From Chelonoidis abingdonii (lineage: Eukaryota; Chordata; Testudines; Testudinidae): a DNA stretch of 64,000 nucleotides. Below the pieces are notes generated by a model that saw nothing but the letters and a program-made list of their open reading frames with translations, did no database searches and was not told the origin of the DNA. Below, piece after piece: positions 1-10,035 of this stretch. The position numbers were made by a program, and so were the translations under genes. Location of the stretch: positions 10,004,301-10,068,300 of the forward strand of contig NC_133770.1 of NCBI RefSeq assembly GCF_003597395.2. Direction: 5' to 3'. Positions within the stretch are counted from its first letter, which is position 1. Each line of letters opens with the position of its first letter.

Positions 1-464
1 CCTGTCCCCAAGCCCTCCCAGTCTTTCAGTCAGGAAAAGCTGGACAGGGACCCCACCTGTGCCTGTCTGCGTTTAAAATACAAAGCTCTGAAATACAAAG
101 ACTATAGTGACCCCACCGGACACAGCAGTAATCTGGGCCATGCCTCTACGGTACCTCAGTGGTTTGTTCCTGTTACAGGGCGATCAGAGCCATGCAGTGT
201 AGATCACTTACTGCCTCTCCTCCCCACCCACTAGGGATCGGGACGTGCTGGGTAACTGGAGCCCCAGAACAACATACACAAACCTCACTGCCATAAGGAA
301 CACCAGCCACAATCTCTGAGCACTTGGAGCATCACTCGTGGCTCTGTTGGGAGAGTACCATGCCCAATCCCCACATACCTCTGGCATGTCACCAGGCGAT
401 GGCACAGAGCGCCCGGGCCCTTCTGCAGCGCCCTGGGGCCAGGCGAGGCGTGCCGGCGGCTCAC
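1..464 (-). other. ZBTB47: ZBTB47 intron downstream of the BTB exon
   Basis: I see no minus-strand sequence resembling the next zinc-finger exon here. The open frame that runs on to about base 285 is read-through into the intron. Confidence 0.7.
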
Positions 465-467
465 CTG
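459..467 (-). other. ZBTB47: Splice donor of the ZBTB47 BTB exon
   Basis: Minus-strand CAG|GTGAGC directly follows the codon for Q459. Homology to ZBTB47 stops exactly here. The human protein continues with a Cys that begins the third zinc finger, so the next exon should also start in phase 0. Confidence 0.9.
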
Positions 468-1841
468 AATGTTCTTCTCGCAGTCCGTCTGATGGTGCAG
501 CAGAAGCTCGCTCTCCAGCAGGAAACGCTTGCCGCACTTGTCGCAGATCTGCATGCGGCTGTGGGTGACGTTCATGTGCTTCTCCAAGTACCAGCGGTTG
601 TTGAAGACGCGGGGGCACTTCTTGCAGGGGTAGTGCTGCTTCTCCTCCAGCTTGACTTTCGGGCCCAGCCCATCCTGCTCCTTTTTCCTCTTCCTCCCAC
701 GCTGGCCCTCCTCTTCCTCCATTGCCTTGGCCAGATCCTGGGACCTGGTGGACATGGTGGACTTGGTGGCCTTGGACAACCTGCTCCCCCTGCGGGGCTG
801 CCCAGATTTTTCCCTTTTCACTTCAGACGCCTCTTCATCCTCCTCCTCTTCCTCCTCCTCCTCTGTGGTCTCCTCCAGGTCTTCCTCTTCGCTGTGCTCC
901 TCTTCATCCTCCTCTCCCACCTCAGCATCCTCCTCCTCCTCCTCCCCCACTTCCTCATTTTCCTCCTCCCCTTCCTCCTTGGTGTCATGTCCATCCCCGT
1001 CTGGTCGGCTGATCACGGCGGCAGCTTCATTGGCGGTGGGCTTCCCTTCCATCCCCTTGGAAACATTGAGGGTTTGGTTGTTGAGGTTCACCTCCACAAT
1101 GATCTGCTCCCGGTTGTAAGAGCCCTGACTGTCCAGATCCTCCTCAGACTCCCCGCCCTCCATCTTACACATGGTGGCCAGGCCACTGTCCTTCTCCTCC
1201 TTGTAATACTGCTTGGCAGGCACAGCCGGGAGGTGCTGGTTGCCACCTCCACCCACCCTGTCCTCTACTCGCACCGAGTAGGGATCGTTTCCTTCCCGGG
1301 CATAGATCTTGGGATGCAGAGAGTCCACTTCTTGCTTAATCTCACAGTAGTATTGCGGGGGGACAGCGTTGCCACAGGCGTCGGGGGGCAGGGCCATGTC
1401 ACTGGCCATAGCCAGGCTGAGGGACCTGGTGTTGATGAGCTCCTGGCAGGAGGAGGCGATGTTGTTCATCTGCAGCACAGCGGCGGCGTTCAGGACGTCC
1501 TGCACATTGCAGGCATTCACCAGCAGCTTGGAGGTGTAGATGAAGTTGAGGATCTGCTGGAGGCCTTGGGAAGTCAAAGCCTCCAAGGAGAGCTCTACCC
1601 GCTGCAGCTGCTTATTCTGAGTGAAGAGAGAGTGGAAGAACTGGCTGTACGCGGCAAGGACCCCCTTGTGGGCGGGGAAGATGCTATTCTGCTGAACTAG
1701 GACGATGTCCACGTCGCACAGGTCCGGCTGAAACAGGCGCTGCTCATTCAGTCTGTCCATCAAACACGTGAAGTGGAGGGCTACATCCTCCACCAGAGAG
1801 TATTCAGCGGAAGGGTAGTCAGTTGTCTTTTCAACTATCAG
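465..1841 (-). CDS. ZBTB47: ZBTB47 internal coding exon (BTB/POZ, Glu-rich region, zinc fingers 1-2)
   Basis: This exon encodes 459 residues of a nuclear BTB-zinc-finger transcription regulator. Residues are numbered from the first exon codon. Residues 1-9 read [16 protein letters not shown] dimerisation domain spans about 20-140 and includes [14 protein letters not shown] and the [11 protein letters not shown] helix. Residues 286-340 are almost all Glu/Asp. A basic run, RGRKRKK (381-387), is a plausible nuclear signal. Zinc finger 1 uses C406, C409, H422 and H427. Zinc finger 2 uses C433, C436, H449 and C454, a C2HC variant. Three sumoylation-type motifs appear: IKQE (168), VKRE (341) and VKLE (396). 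The order and wording match vertebrate ZBTB47 closely; the paralogue ZNF652 lacks the BTB domain. The human protein continues with more fingers right after the NIQ that ends this exon, so the DNA-binding array is mostly outside the window. Exon length is divisible by three and both ends are phase 0. No frameshift or stop is seen. The start codon is not in this exon unless the internal Met28 is used. Confidence 0.95.
822..986 (-). repeat. ZBTB47: Coding GAG/GAA triplet-rich tract (poly-Glu/Asp)
   Basis: The plus strand is an imperfect TCC/CTT array. The minus strand encodes residues 286-340 of ZBTB47, nearly all Glu or Asp, broken by a few Gly, Val, Ser, Thr and His. The human protein also has a long acidic stretch here, but its exact sequence differs, as expected for a slippage-prone tract under compositional selection. 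Confidence 0.85.
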
Positions 1842-1862
1842 CTGCAGGGAGAGAGAAGAAAG
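1842..1862 (-). other. ZBTB47: Splice acceptor of the ZBTB47 BTB exon
   Basis: Read on the minus strand, a pyrimidine tract (TTCTTCTCTCTCCCTGCAG) leads to the exon, whose first codon is CTG at 1841. The reading frame stays open upstream to an ATG at 1869-1871. That ATG lies inside or before the pyrimidine tract and its residues match nothing in the family, so the acceptor marks the true exon edge. Confidence 0.9.
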
Positions 1863-2979
1863 GAGATGCAAGAATTCAGGAGCGAAAAACCTTTTCCTTT
1901 AAATGGTCCCTCCTTTCCCTCCCTCACAACAGAAGCTAGATACCAAGGGAGAAAGCTTAACCTACTAGTCAGACCACCACACTGATAACTAATACGCCTG
2001 GCTCTACTCCATGACTGATACCTTCTCCATAACATGATCCTGGGCTCCATCACCTCCCTCGTCTGTCCCCCCACAATTGTGAAGGGGGAACAATAATATT
2101 TGCCCACTTCCATAAAGTGCTTTGAGATCCCTGGATGACAACCACATTGCAAGCATCAGGCTTTATTCTTATCTGCTGTGGTGGGTCTCTGACCTGAGAG
2201 AATGAGTTGTCCCCATCTCCTTACCCATCCACCGTGCTCTGCTTATCTGTGCAGTCTGAACTTGGGACCTCTGGATTCAAAAGAATGAAGTTCTACTGCC
2301 TGAGTTGAAAGCCCAGGTCCATAAATGCGACAGCTGACTCAAACCTCCTTACAAGGTCCAGCCACTAGAGTGAGACAAAGCCCCATCCTGATGCCAGTAT
2401 GAGTTCTTTCAGAATTTGGCTACGCAGTCTCATCCACAGTGTGAAAGGGAGTTCAGGCCAGTTCAAACCTTCATCTGTCTGAGGAAACTGTCAACAATTT
2501 GTTACAAATGCAATTTGTGGCTCAATGGATACCTGTTCCCTGGGAGCTGGATTGAGAACACCAAACCTACGTTACCACAAACGGCGAAACGCCCTCCCCA
2601 CCCTTACCCTATCAACTGTCAGTCATTACCATTCCAACGCAGTGCTGAACGGGCTTAAATGATCGTTTGAAATGGAGACGAAGGTGCTCCTGAGCCACTA
2701 AGCAAAGAGGCAAAGTCACTTGGACTACAACTGCAGAGACGCGGCCAGAGCTGCCTGGTCCAGACATAGATCAGAATGCCCCCAACTGGTGGTGGGGATT
2801 TGGGTTCGGATTGAGGTCCATCTCCGCTACAGCACATTAGATACTCGTATCTTCATCCCAGATATGCCCCAAATGCCCAGAAGGAATGGACCCAATTCCC
2901 AGTTGCTCTCTTGCGGCACTTGAAGGAGGGACAGAGATAGGGGATAAAGAGGACTTTAAGCTACCTTTACACTCCCCAT
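1842..2979. other. Non-coding stretch upstream of the BTB exon
   Basis: Apart from the acceptor, nothing recognisable was found. Short frames here lack homology. Confidence 0.5.
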
Positions 2980-3334
2980 TATGGCTGGTCAACGTCTTTC
3001 ATTCAAAAATGTTTTTCCCTCCTATGAAAAATGGCTTTGTTGTCAAAACAGAAACCTTCATGGGATGTATCAGTTGCCAGAAACATTTTTCAGGTTCTCA
3101 ATGTTAAAATCTGAAAGTTTCAGCCCCCAAAATCAAAATATTTCTGTAAAACATCTGAAAACAACCAAAAAAAATCCAGATTTTGGCCAAAAATATTAGG
3201 ATTTTCCACGTTTTTGCTGAAAATTTGGGGAAAAAGTACTTTTGCAGAAAAAAATCAACAAAAAAATGAAACAAGAGTGTTTATTTTCATCATAATTTTT
3301 GCAGGAACAAAAGATCATTTCCCAACCGGCTCTG
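2980..3334. mobile_element. Diverged hAT-like inverted-repeat element
   Basis: The left end (GGCTGGTCAACG) and the right end (CCCAACCGGCTCTG) are roughly inverted copies of each other. They resemble the better preserved element at 17815-18274. The interior is A/T-rich with repeated AAAAATTT-type blocks. No target duplication survives. Confidence 0.5.
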
Positions 3335-3468
3335 CTGCCTGCATTGTGGGGCTGTTCAGGGACCTACCCAGCTCCCACCATACGGCAGAGCAGCCTCAGA
3401 GCTGAACAAAAAACAGAACAGCCTTGGGGCAGTGCTCTCTAACCATGCCCCCTATCTGCCTCCTAGTT

Positions 3469-3895
3469 AAGAGCTGGTCAGAAAATGGGCTTTTTTCTAC
3501 AGAAAATTTTGATGAAAAAAAGAATCATTTTCTCCAAAACCCCAAATTTTCAAACAGAAAAATTTGACTCCTTGGCGAAAAAGCAACAACTCAAAATATC
3601 TTAGCCAAAACCAAAAATATTCCACTTTGGATATACTGCCCTGGTGCCTCATGCGAGTTGTAGTTCAGGTACCTGATGGCCCTATTTCTCCTCTCTAGGC
3701 TGGGTTACCTGGTCTAATAACATCTCCCATGATGCCATTTGTGGCTTTCAGTCAATTTTGGGGTCCAATTTTTTGACCAAAAAAAATAAAAAGAGTGTGC
3801 GTGGAAAGCAGACACTTTCTGTGAAAAACTGAGTTTAGCTGAAAACCCAATTTTCCATCTAAACAGTTCTGATGGAAAATTTTCCACCAGCCCTT
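3469..3895. mobile_element. hAT-like non-autonomous element, eroded
   Basis: It starts at AAGAGCTGGTCAGAAAAT and ends at GAAAATTTTCCACCAGCCC, an imperfect terminal inverted repeat. Internal motifs GAGTTGTAGTTC (3655-3666) and CATCTCCCATGATGCC (3721-3736) match those in the copy at 17815-18274, so the two belong to one family. The flanking 8-mers agree at only four positions. Confidence 0.6.
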
Positions 3896-5049
3896 TCCTC
3901 CGATGCTGGGGCTGTGAGCTGGGCTGGTGGAGAGCTACTACATACCAGCCAGGGAGTCTCGCTGCACAGGAGAGCTTGTTCCAACCACTTTAAGGCTCCC
4001 ACTATGCTACTGGAGTGGCTCAAAGCATCCTTAGCATAAGTCAGGCCTGCTGACTTCAGAGCACTTTATAGCTTTAGCCCCTTGGTTCTTTGTTTCACCC
4101 GATCAAAAATCCACCACAATAAAGTTATGAGATAAGAGCATGCTCAGGAGAATCTAGGTCTACCTGCTGAGAGGCATACATGCCGGATTGCTGGCCTCCC
4201 CCACGCAAACACACAGCACTAGCTAATCTCAGTTATTAGAACTGTTGTGCTTTTTATTCGCAAGCCATGGATTAAAGACGCCTCCTAACAACCGCGCTGA
4301 GAAACGCAAGCAGCAATGGGCTCCCTGCGAAAGTAATTCCAGCCGTTATCTGTGAGCGGAAATTATCTTCCAGCTTCTTGTGGTCCTGGCAGAGGGGCAG
4401 CGGAGGAGAGATTTAGTCAGAATATGTAAGTGACCTAGAAATCTGGATGAAGATTTCAGATGCTGGAAAGATGAACCCTTTCCCTACCCCAGGTACAAGG
4501 TATCACTAAGGCACTGATCTCCCTGGTACATACATATGTACGTACGTGTGCGTGTATGAGAGAGAGAGAGAAACAGCCCAAATACTCAATTCAATTAAGA
4601 ACTGGTGACTTTAAGCCTAACAAGACATTTTCAAATTTCACTCATTAGCCTGAGGACAAATAAAGGAAATAAACACACATGCACGCCCCCTACTCACCCT
4701 GTGAAACTCACTGTTGCAGGAGTGCAAGTAAAAAACTACAGCTAGTTTGTTTTAAGAAGGGCTAAGTCATTCTTATGACCAACAACTTTTACAATCGTGC
4801 AGGAGAAGATCAAGGTGATCAGATTTCATGCTTCAGGATGGAAGCTGTTGTTCACTAGGGTCAGGAAGAAAATATTTCACCACCACGGAGCACAGCATTG
4901 CACAGCTGGCTAGGTGCTTCATGAAGTGTTCTTGCTGTTGGAGAAGCACACAGCTCTACCTAGTCCTTCACCACCTGTGACCACACCACTGCCACCAAGA
5001 AGGCCGAGTGCTTGGACAAGATCAGCTCATGGAGGAAGAACAGCTGACT
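3896..5049. other. Non-coding stretch with a short GA run
   Basis: No gene or element was recognised. A short alternating region (CATATGTACGTACGTGTGCG followed by a GA run) sits at about 4530-4572. Confidence 0.45.
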
Positions 5050-5800
5050 AAAGCTCAGACTGAGAAAGACAGAGGTCATACTGGTGGGCAGAGGAAAGCA
5101 TTTTGAAGAGTCTGCTGCCAGCACAGTGCAGTGTCCTTTGATTAAAAGTACACCCCCACAATTTGTCAATTCAGTCCGGGGTTTGGGAGTACTCCTGAAT
5201 TCCTTGCTGATGCTGAGCTCTCACAGAGCAGCATCCATGAGTAATGCTTTCTATCATCTCTGGCTGGCTCTGACGCTTGGTCCTATCCTGGCAGAGGGTG
5301 ACCTAGCATCAGTTATTCACGCTTCCATCACCTCTCAGCTGGTCTATAGCAATGTGATATACCTGGGCATTAAAACTTCAGTGCTTAGGAAACTCCAACT
5401 AGTACAGAACGCTGCATGTTTCCTCAGCAACACAGACTACCGTGAACCATCCAGCTTGTCCTCTGCTCTCTACACTGGGAGAAGAGCAACTCAGTCTTCA
5501 AGGTTTCAGTCCTTATCTTCAAGACACTCAGTGGCCTGGGCCCTGGATATCTAGAAGTCCATCTGAAGCTTCACAATGAAGACCATGGTCAACAACGCTG
5601 CTCCTCTGGCACAATGGAACTCTCTATGATCAGGGTAAAGCTTGTCTGCAGGAGACAGCTTTCTGAGGGGCTTGTTTGAGACTGTGAAATAAACTCCCTC
5701 GAACTAAGGGCCGTTAGAAACCTCACCACCTTCTGCTCCCAGTGCGAGGCGCATTTCTTAGACCTCACCTTCTCTAATATAAAACACAGCAACAGGTATC
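5050..5800 (+). mobile_element. LINE fragment, L2/CR1-type reverse transcriptase C-terminus
   Basis: The plus frame around 5084-5450 keeps residues typical of the C-terminal reverse transcriptase region of L2/CR1/L3-like LINEs: a VRGLGVLLNS block, a DLASVIHASITSQLVYSN block and LQLVQNAA. Homology decays after about 5460. The copy is truncated at both ends and old. I cannot choose between L2, L3 and CR1 by eye. Confidence 0.7.
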
Positions 5801-6074
5801 TATATTTAAAAAAAAATTACAAAAACTGCATATGCTTCTACCCCAGGGAGAGGCTGAGAGAACAAACAACACATGACAGATGTTAGTCACTTAATGCACG
5901 ACTGGAAGACATTCAGATACTACAGTGATGAGCGCAGTTTAAGAACCTACGTAGAACAGAAGAGACTGAATGAACTGGCACAGGGAAAGTGCCTCCAGAT
6001 CAAAATTGAGGCACGTTGGCCATAAAGCCAGGGGAGAACCAAACCAAACCACAAGAGATCCAGAGGAAGCCAAC

Positions 6075-6240
6075 GGCTCATGTTCACGGTGGAATGGCCA
6101 GAAGGGATTGTTGTGATCATCTAGGTTCACTCCTGTGTAACAAAGGCCACCAAAGTTCGCCCAGTAATTCCTGAATCAAGCCCAGTAACTTGCGGCTATG
6201 CTAGGGTGTTACTTTTAGAGAGACATCCTATCCGGATTTA
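6075..6240 (-). mobile_element. Old CR1 LINE 3' fragment
   Basis: The plus strand shows a degraded form of the inverted CR1 3' region: GGCCAGAAGGGATTGTTGTG, a GATCATCTAG block, then a TTTTAGAGAGACATCC block. The copy is short and heavily diverged. Confidence 0.55.
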
Positions 6241-6465
6241 AATAAAATAGTAATAATCCCCAGCGCTGACACAGCGCTTGTCATCAATGGATCTCAAAGC
6301 CCTTTGCAAAGGAGGTCAGTATCAATATCCCCCTTTTACAGATGGGGAAACTGAGACGAACGGAGGAGAAGCAAGTTGCCCAAAGTCACTAGCAAGCCAG
6401 CCGCAGAGCCAGGAATAGAAACCCAGGTCTCCTGATTCTCAGTTCAATGTCTATGCACGAGGCAG
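6240..6465 (-). mobile_element. MIR-like SINE, complement
   Basis: The plus strand reads as an inverted MIR-type element. A block resembling GATCTCAAAGC..CTTTGCAAAGGAGG is followed by TTTTACAGATGGGGAAACTG, a TTGCCCAAAGTCAC block, and a Pol III-type region with AGAAACCCAGGTCTCCTGA. Confidence 0.65.
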
Positions 6466-6961
6466 CACCGACCAAGACTCCAAGTAGTAGATCATTTCCC
6501 ATGGCACCTGGTGAGCTCTTCTAAGAGCTAGGAGTTTTTCAGCCATCGGTTCAGTGAGGCATCAATTGCATTGGGAGGCTAAAAAGAATTAAAGTAAAAC
6601 CTCTCTCTGTTGGAGAGCAGCACATGATATGGCCACATTCCCAGGTATATAGAGCACTCGGGTATGCAAGACCCTCCCTGCAGAGGAAAGAGTCATCCAG
6701 AGCACTGACCCTTGTCAGCAATTTCAGCAAAGCCTCCAAGAGCTGAATGGGCCCTGAGGACTGAACTCCCCTCCTGGCTTTTCAAGAGCATGTTGGCTGG
6801 CAGGGCAGCGTGGGTGCAGTTTGTTCTGCATTCCGCCAGTCCTAGTCTGTGGCCAGCTGAAAGAACTCCCACTGCAGGGCTTTCCACACAGCTCCTGGGG
6901 GTACATTTATAAGCAAGGTTATAAATGATTCTGATGATGGACAGAGGGAGATTTTTTTCCT

Positions 6962-7631
6962 TGTAGTGGGGTGGCTCCCCCACTCCAGCGGAAAAAGGGT
7001 TAAAGTCAGCCCTGGGAGAAAGTTGTGGCTGAGAGCTGCTAAGCTGGGCTGATCGGGGAAATGGCTGGGCCACGTCCCAATCAGGCCAGGCTGGCCTGTA
7101 TAAAAAGGCTGTGAGCCAGAGGCCCAACAGGAGTCTCTCCCCAGGCTGGGAGGGAGCAGGGCCTGGCTGCCTGCAGGAAGGGTACTGGGAGTGAAGCAGG
7201 GCTGGGGAGAGCCAGAGGAGCTGCGGAGCTCCAGGCTGGCAACTCCCCAGGCTGCAGGGCCTGGTCCGAGGCCCACAGAGGTACTGGGAGGCAGAGGAAG
7301 GCAGCAGGTCCCTTGCCTATGATGAGTGGCTTTTACACTGCAGTCTGCCCCAGTGAGCGGGTGCTTGGTGATGGCTGGCAGTAGCCCAGACTGAGGCAAG
7401 GTGAGGATTAGAGGGTTGGGGGTTTCCCAGAGAGGGGAGACCCATAGAGACTGGTGGGGGTATTGCCAGGGGGCAGCCACAGGGTAAAGGGGCACCGGGG
7501 TCTGGGAGGGACATGGAGCCACCTACAAGTGGGACCCTGGCCCTGCAGAGGGCGCTCTGGAAGCTGAAAAAGAACTAATTCCTGAGACAACCACCAGGAG
7601 GTGCCACAGGGGTGAGTCCCACACGTTTACA
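6962..7631 (+). mobile_element. Solo LTR (670 bp) of an LTR retroelement/ERV
   Basis: The element starts TGTAGTGGGG and ends ACGTTTACA, giving TG...CA termini. It is flanked by TTCCT (6957-6961) and TTCCC (7632-7636), a 5-base target duplication with one mismatch. A CCAAT box (7077-7081) and a TATA box (7099-7106) stand in normal promoter order on the plus strand. No gag, pol or env sequence lies next to it, so this is a recombined solo LTR. The clade is not determined. Its long minus-strand frames have no homology. Confidence 0.7.
7077..7106 (+). promoter_or_regulatory. CCAAT and TATA boxes of the solo LTR
   Basis: CCAAT at 7077-7081 and TATAAAAA at 7099-7106 are 18 bases apart. Initiation would be expected near 7130, pointing away from ZBTB47. 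Activity is not known. Confidence 0.5.
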
Positions 7632-7636
7632 TTCCC

Positions 7637-8519
7637 TTGGCTCATTAATCGCTTGAGCGGGGGGCAGCGTGATTTTCCAGCTGGGAATTAACAGGGGTTA
7701 TGTGGGCATATGGAGAGCAGAGACCACATTCCACACAAACCTCGTCTGTTTCAGAAGCAGCTCTGAAGAGCAAGGGCATGATTTTTATCTACACAATCGC
7801 CCTCTTGGCCCTACACTAGAGTAAACGGGGCCTTACAAGGAGAGTAAACTTACACACACCTGAAGACTCCTATACACTGCCAGGGCGGTGCCAAGGGGCA
7901 TTGGCGTAAATGAGAAACAGGCCCCGAATGACTAGACAAGAGCAGCACCATGCAAGTGCTATGCTCCTTCCTCCTCGACCTGGGTTGTGACACTGCGGGA
8001 TCCAGGGGAAAGGCACCACCAGGCACACACCACATACTTCTTACACTAAGCCTGGGGAAAGTCACGAGAGAGCCAGCGTGCACCAATCACCGCAGGCATG
8101 CAGCAGGGACAGTGTTCCTCTTGCTCAACCCAAGAGCTGGAATTCATAGTTCATAAAAGACCTGAAGGTCAATTTGGCTTCTTTCCTCAAACCACAAAAG
8201 GAACCAAATGAGCATGTAGGCTTGTAGTGATTTCAGCTGCTTCCCTCCCCTGCTATCACTTAGCGTCTCCGAGCTTAGCATGATCCGAACCTCAGCAGCG
8301 CTCAGTGTTTGATACAGCAAGCCAGCCTGCATACTGCAGTGAAGTACTGCACCCTACACACGCCTACACACAGACACACATTACAGTAAGATAAATCTAA
8401 AGGCTGCAGGCAAGAAACAATTATTGTCTAAAACACACACGGGGAGCTGGGGCTAGAACGCTGGTCCTACAGTTCTAGGGGCTAAAAATTACAGGCCTTT
8501 ATTACTTCAGGGTGCCCTT
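7637..8519. other. Non-coding stretch, nothing recognised
   Basis: Mixed-composition sequence with no recognisable gene, repeat end or RNA. Confidence 0.4.
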
Positions 8520-8658
8520 AGGTGACAGTATCTATCCATCCCTGGCCAGTCTATATGGAAAAGTTTTTTCTATATAACCAAAGGTGTGAATTTAACCAGA
8601 AATAGCCATCCTGGTGTAACCACCAGTACATAACTTATTCTGGTGTAAGAGTACCTTT

Positions 8659-8710
8659 TTTTTCAGTTTAGCTCATGCTGCTTGGGACAGCATGTAAGTT
8701 AAACTGAAAA
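8659..8710. repeat. Near-perfect hairpin, probable MITE core
   Basis: TTTTCAGTTTAGCTCATGCTG is followed after a short loop by CAGCATGTAAGTTAAACTGAAAA, giving about 20 paired bases with two or three mismatches or bulges. Flanks at 8570-8800 with repeated CTGGTGTAA and TATACCAG-type blocks suggest a larger non-autonomous DNA element, but I could not fix its ends. Confidence 0.55.
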
Positions 8711-9229
8711 CAACCCTTTTATAGCAGAATAACAGAGCAGCCATACGCTGGAGGGGTTGTTCTATACCAGTAGAACGATACCTGAATAACTGCTAAAACC
8801 TTCCCCCATAGAAAAGCCTGTAGGCATTTATGCAGCCCTTATCCTCGAGGTATCTGAGAACCTTGCGCTATTTACTGTATTTCTGCTCACAAGACCCCAG
8901 TAAGGCGGGGAATGTATTATTCCCTCTAGTGAATATGGAACTGCCTTGTGAGAATTTATTACTGCTGCATATTGGGCCTTGCTATTGGGATGGTGTTTTC
9001 TGTGTTTGGGTTTAAGTCTTTCTCACTCAGTGAAAGCAGAGGGAAGAAGGAAAGGATGAGCTAGACAGCTACCATCTGACACTGAAGACTGTTAAAGGGA
9101 CAGTGTAAAGACTATTAGCCCAGTGAAGCTAGCTCAATTCCCCACTAAGTCTACCAGACTGGATCGACCAGCACGGGCCAAAGCTCACAAAGACTTGAAT
9201 AAGCCTCCTATAGGACAAAGAAGGCTGGC

Positions 9230-9640
9230 AAGGTTTAACAGGACAGAGAGTGTCTTGGGGAGTGCAGGGGAAACCACAATTAGACCCAGGAACCCACTGG
9301 GTGTGTCTGAAGAATCTAGACCAGGAAGCCCTTTTGGGATGGTAGGTAAGATAGATGTGTATAGGCTGGTTTGTTGATGTAAAATCATTTTTCCTCTAGT
9401 GCTTGTTCCTACTGTTAAATAAAAAGCACGTAGTCTTAAGGTCACTGGCTCCCCATTGGAACAAAAGCGGGTGCCTGCACCCAGTCGGATCTGCAGAACA
9501 ACATTCAGGTGGTGTCACCAGATCATGGTCTGAGAGGGAAAGAACGGGGAACTCCACCTGCAGGCAGAAAATGGGCAAGAGGCCCAAGACCTGAGGCGCT
9601 GCCCCTCAGGGGGCCGGAAGTGCAGCTTGCCCTGTAACCA
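9230..9640 (+). mobile_element. LTR-like fragment with polyadenylation signal
   Basis: The block TTGTTCCTACTG followed by AATAAA (9418-9423) and then AGTCTTAAGGTCACTG matches a second copy at 30948-31060. This resembles the R/U5 part of a turtle LTR family. The outer limits are uncertain. Confidence 0.35.
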
Positions 9641-9654
9641 TGACATTCTCACTT

Positions 9655-9882
9655 TTGTCAGCTATCCTTAGATTTCAAGGCCAGAAGGGTCCACTGTGAT
9701 TATCTAGTCCGATCTCCTGCATCCCATAGACCGGAGAATGCCACCCCACCCCCCACCCCCACCCCCAAAAAAAATTCCTAGAGCAGATCTTTCACAAAAA
9801 TATCCTATCTTGACTTAAAAATTGCCAGTGATGGAGAATCTACCATGACCCTTGGTAAATTGTGCCAATGGTTAATCGCCTT
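9655..9882 (-). mobile_element. CR1 LINE 3' fragment
   Basis: The inverted CR1 3' region is recognisable: AAGGCCAGAAGGGTCCACTG, TCTAGTCCGATCTCCTGCAT, and a block reading GCCAGTGATGGAGAATC. A C-rich run followed by an A run (about 9743-9776) interrupts it. Confidence 0.7.
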
Positions 9883-10035
9883 GTCTATTTAGAGGTGGGG
9901 AATTGAGACACAGAAAGACAAAGTGACTTGCCCCACTTTATCACTCAGCAAGTCTGTGATAAAGAAGGAAGTTGAACCCAGATCTCCCATGTCCCAGTCT
10001 AGCCCCCTAACCACTGCACTGTGCTACCTCAGACA
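9883..10035 (-). mobile_element. MIR-like SINE, complement
   Basis: GTGGGGAATTGAGACACAGA and GTGACTTGCCCCAC precede TTGAACCCAGATCTCCCATG and a CCACTGCACTGTGCTACC terminus. It abuts the CR1 fragment on its left. Confidence 0.65.

Noticed and set aside
324..1700. Plus-strand 458-codon frame opposite ZBTB47
   Set aside because: It is the antisense of a GC-rich, Glu-rich exon, giving Leu/Val-rich peptide with no domain. The minus-strand exon explains the openness.
285..1871. Single 528-codon minus-strand gene
   Set aside because: Residues before 1841 and after 465 fall outside clear splice sites and do not match ZBTB47, so only 465-1841 is exon.
6842..7522. Minus-strand 226-codon frame
   Set aside because: It lies within a solo LTR and runs against its promoter, with no homology.
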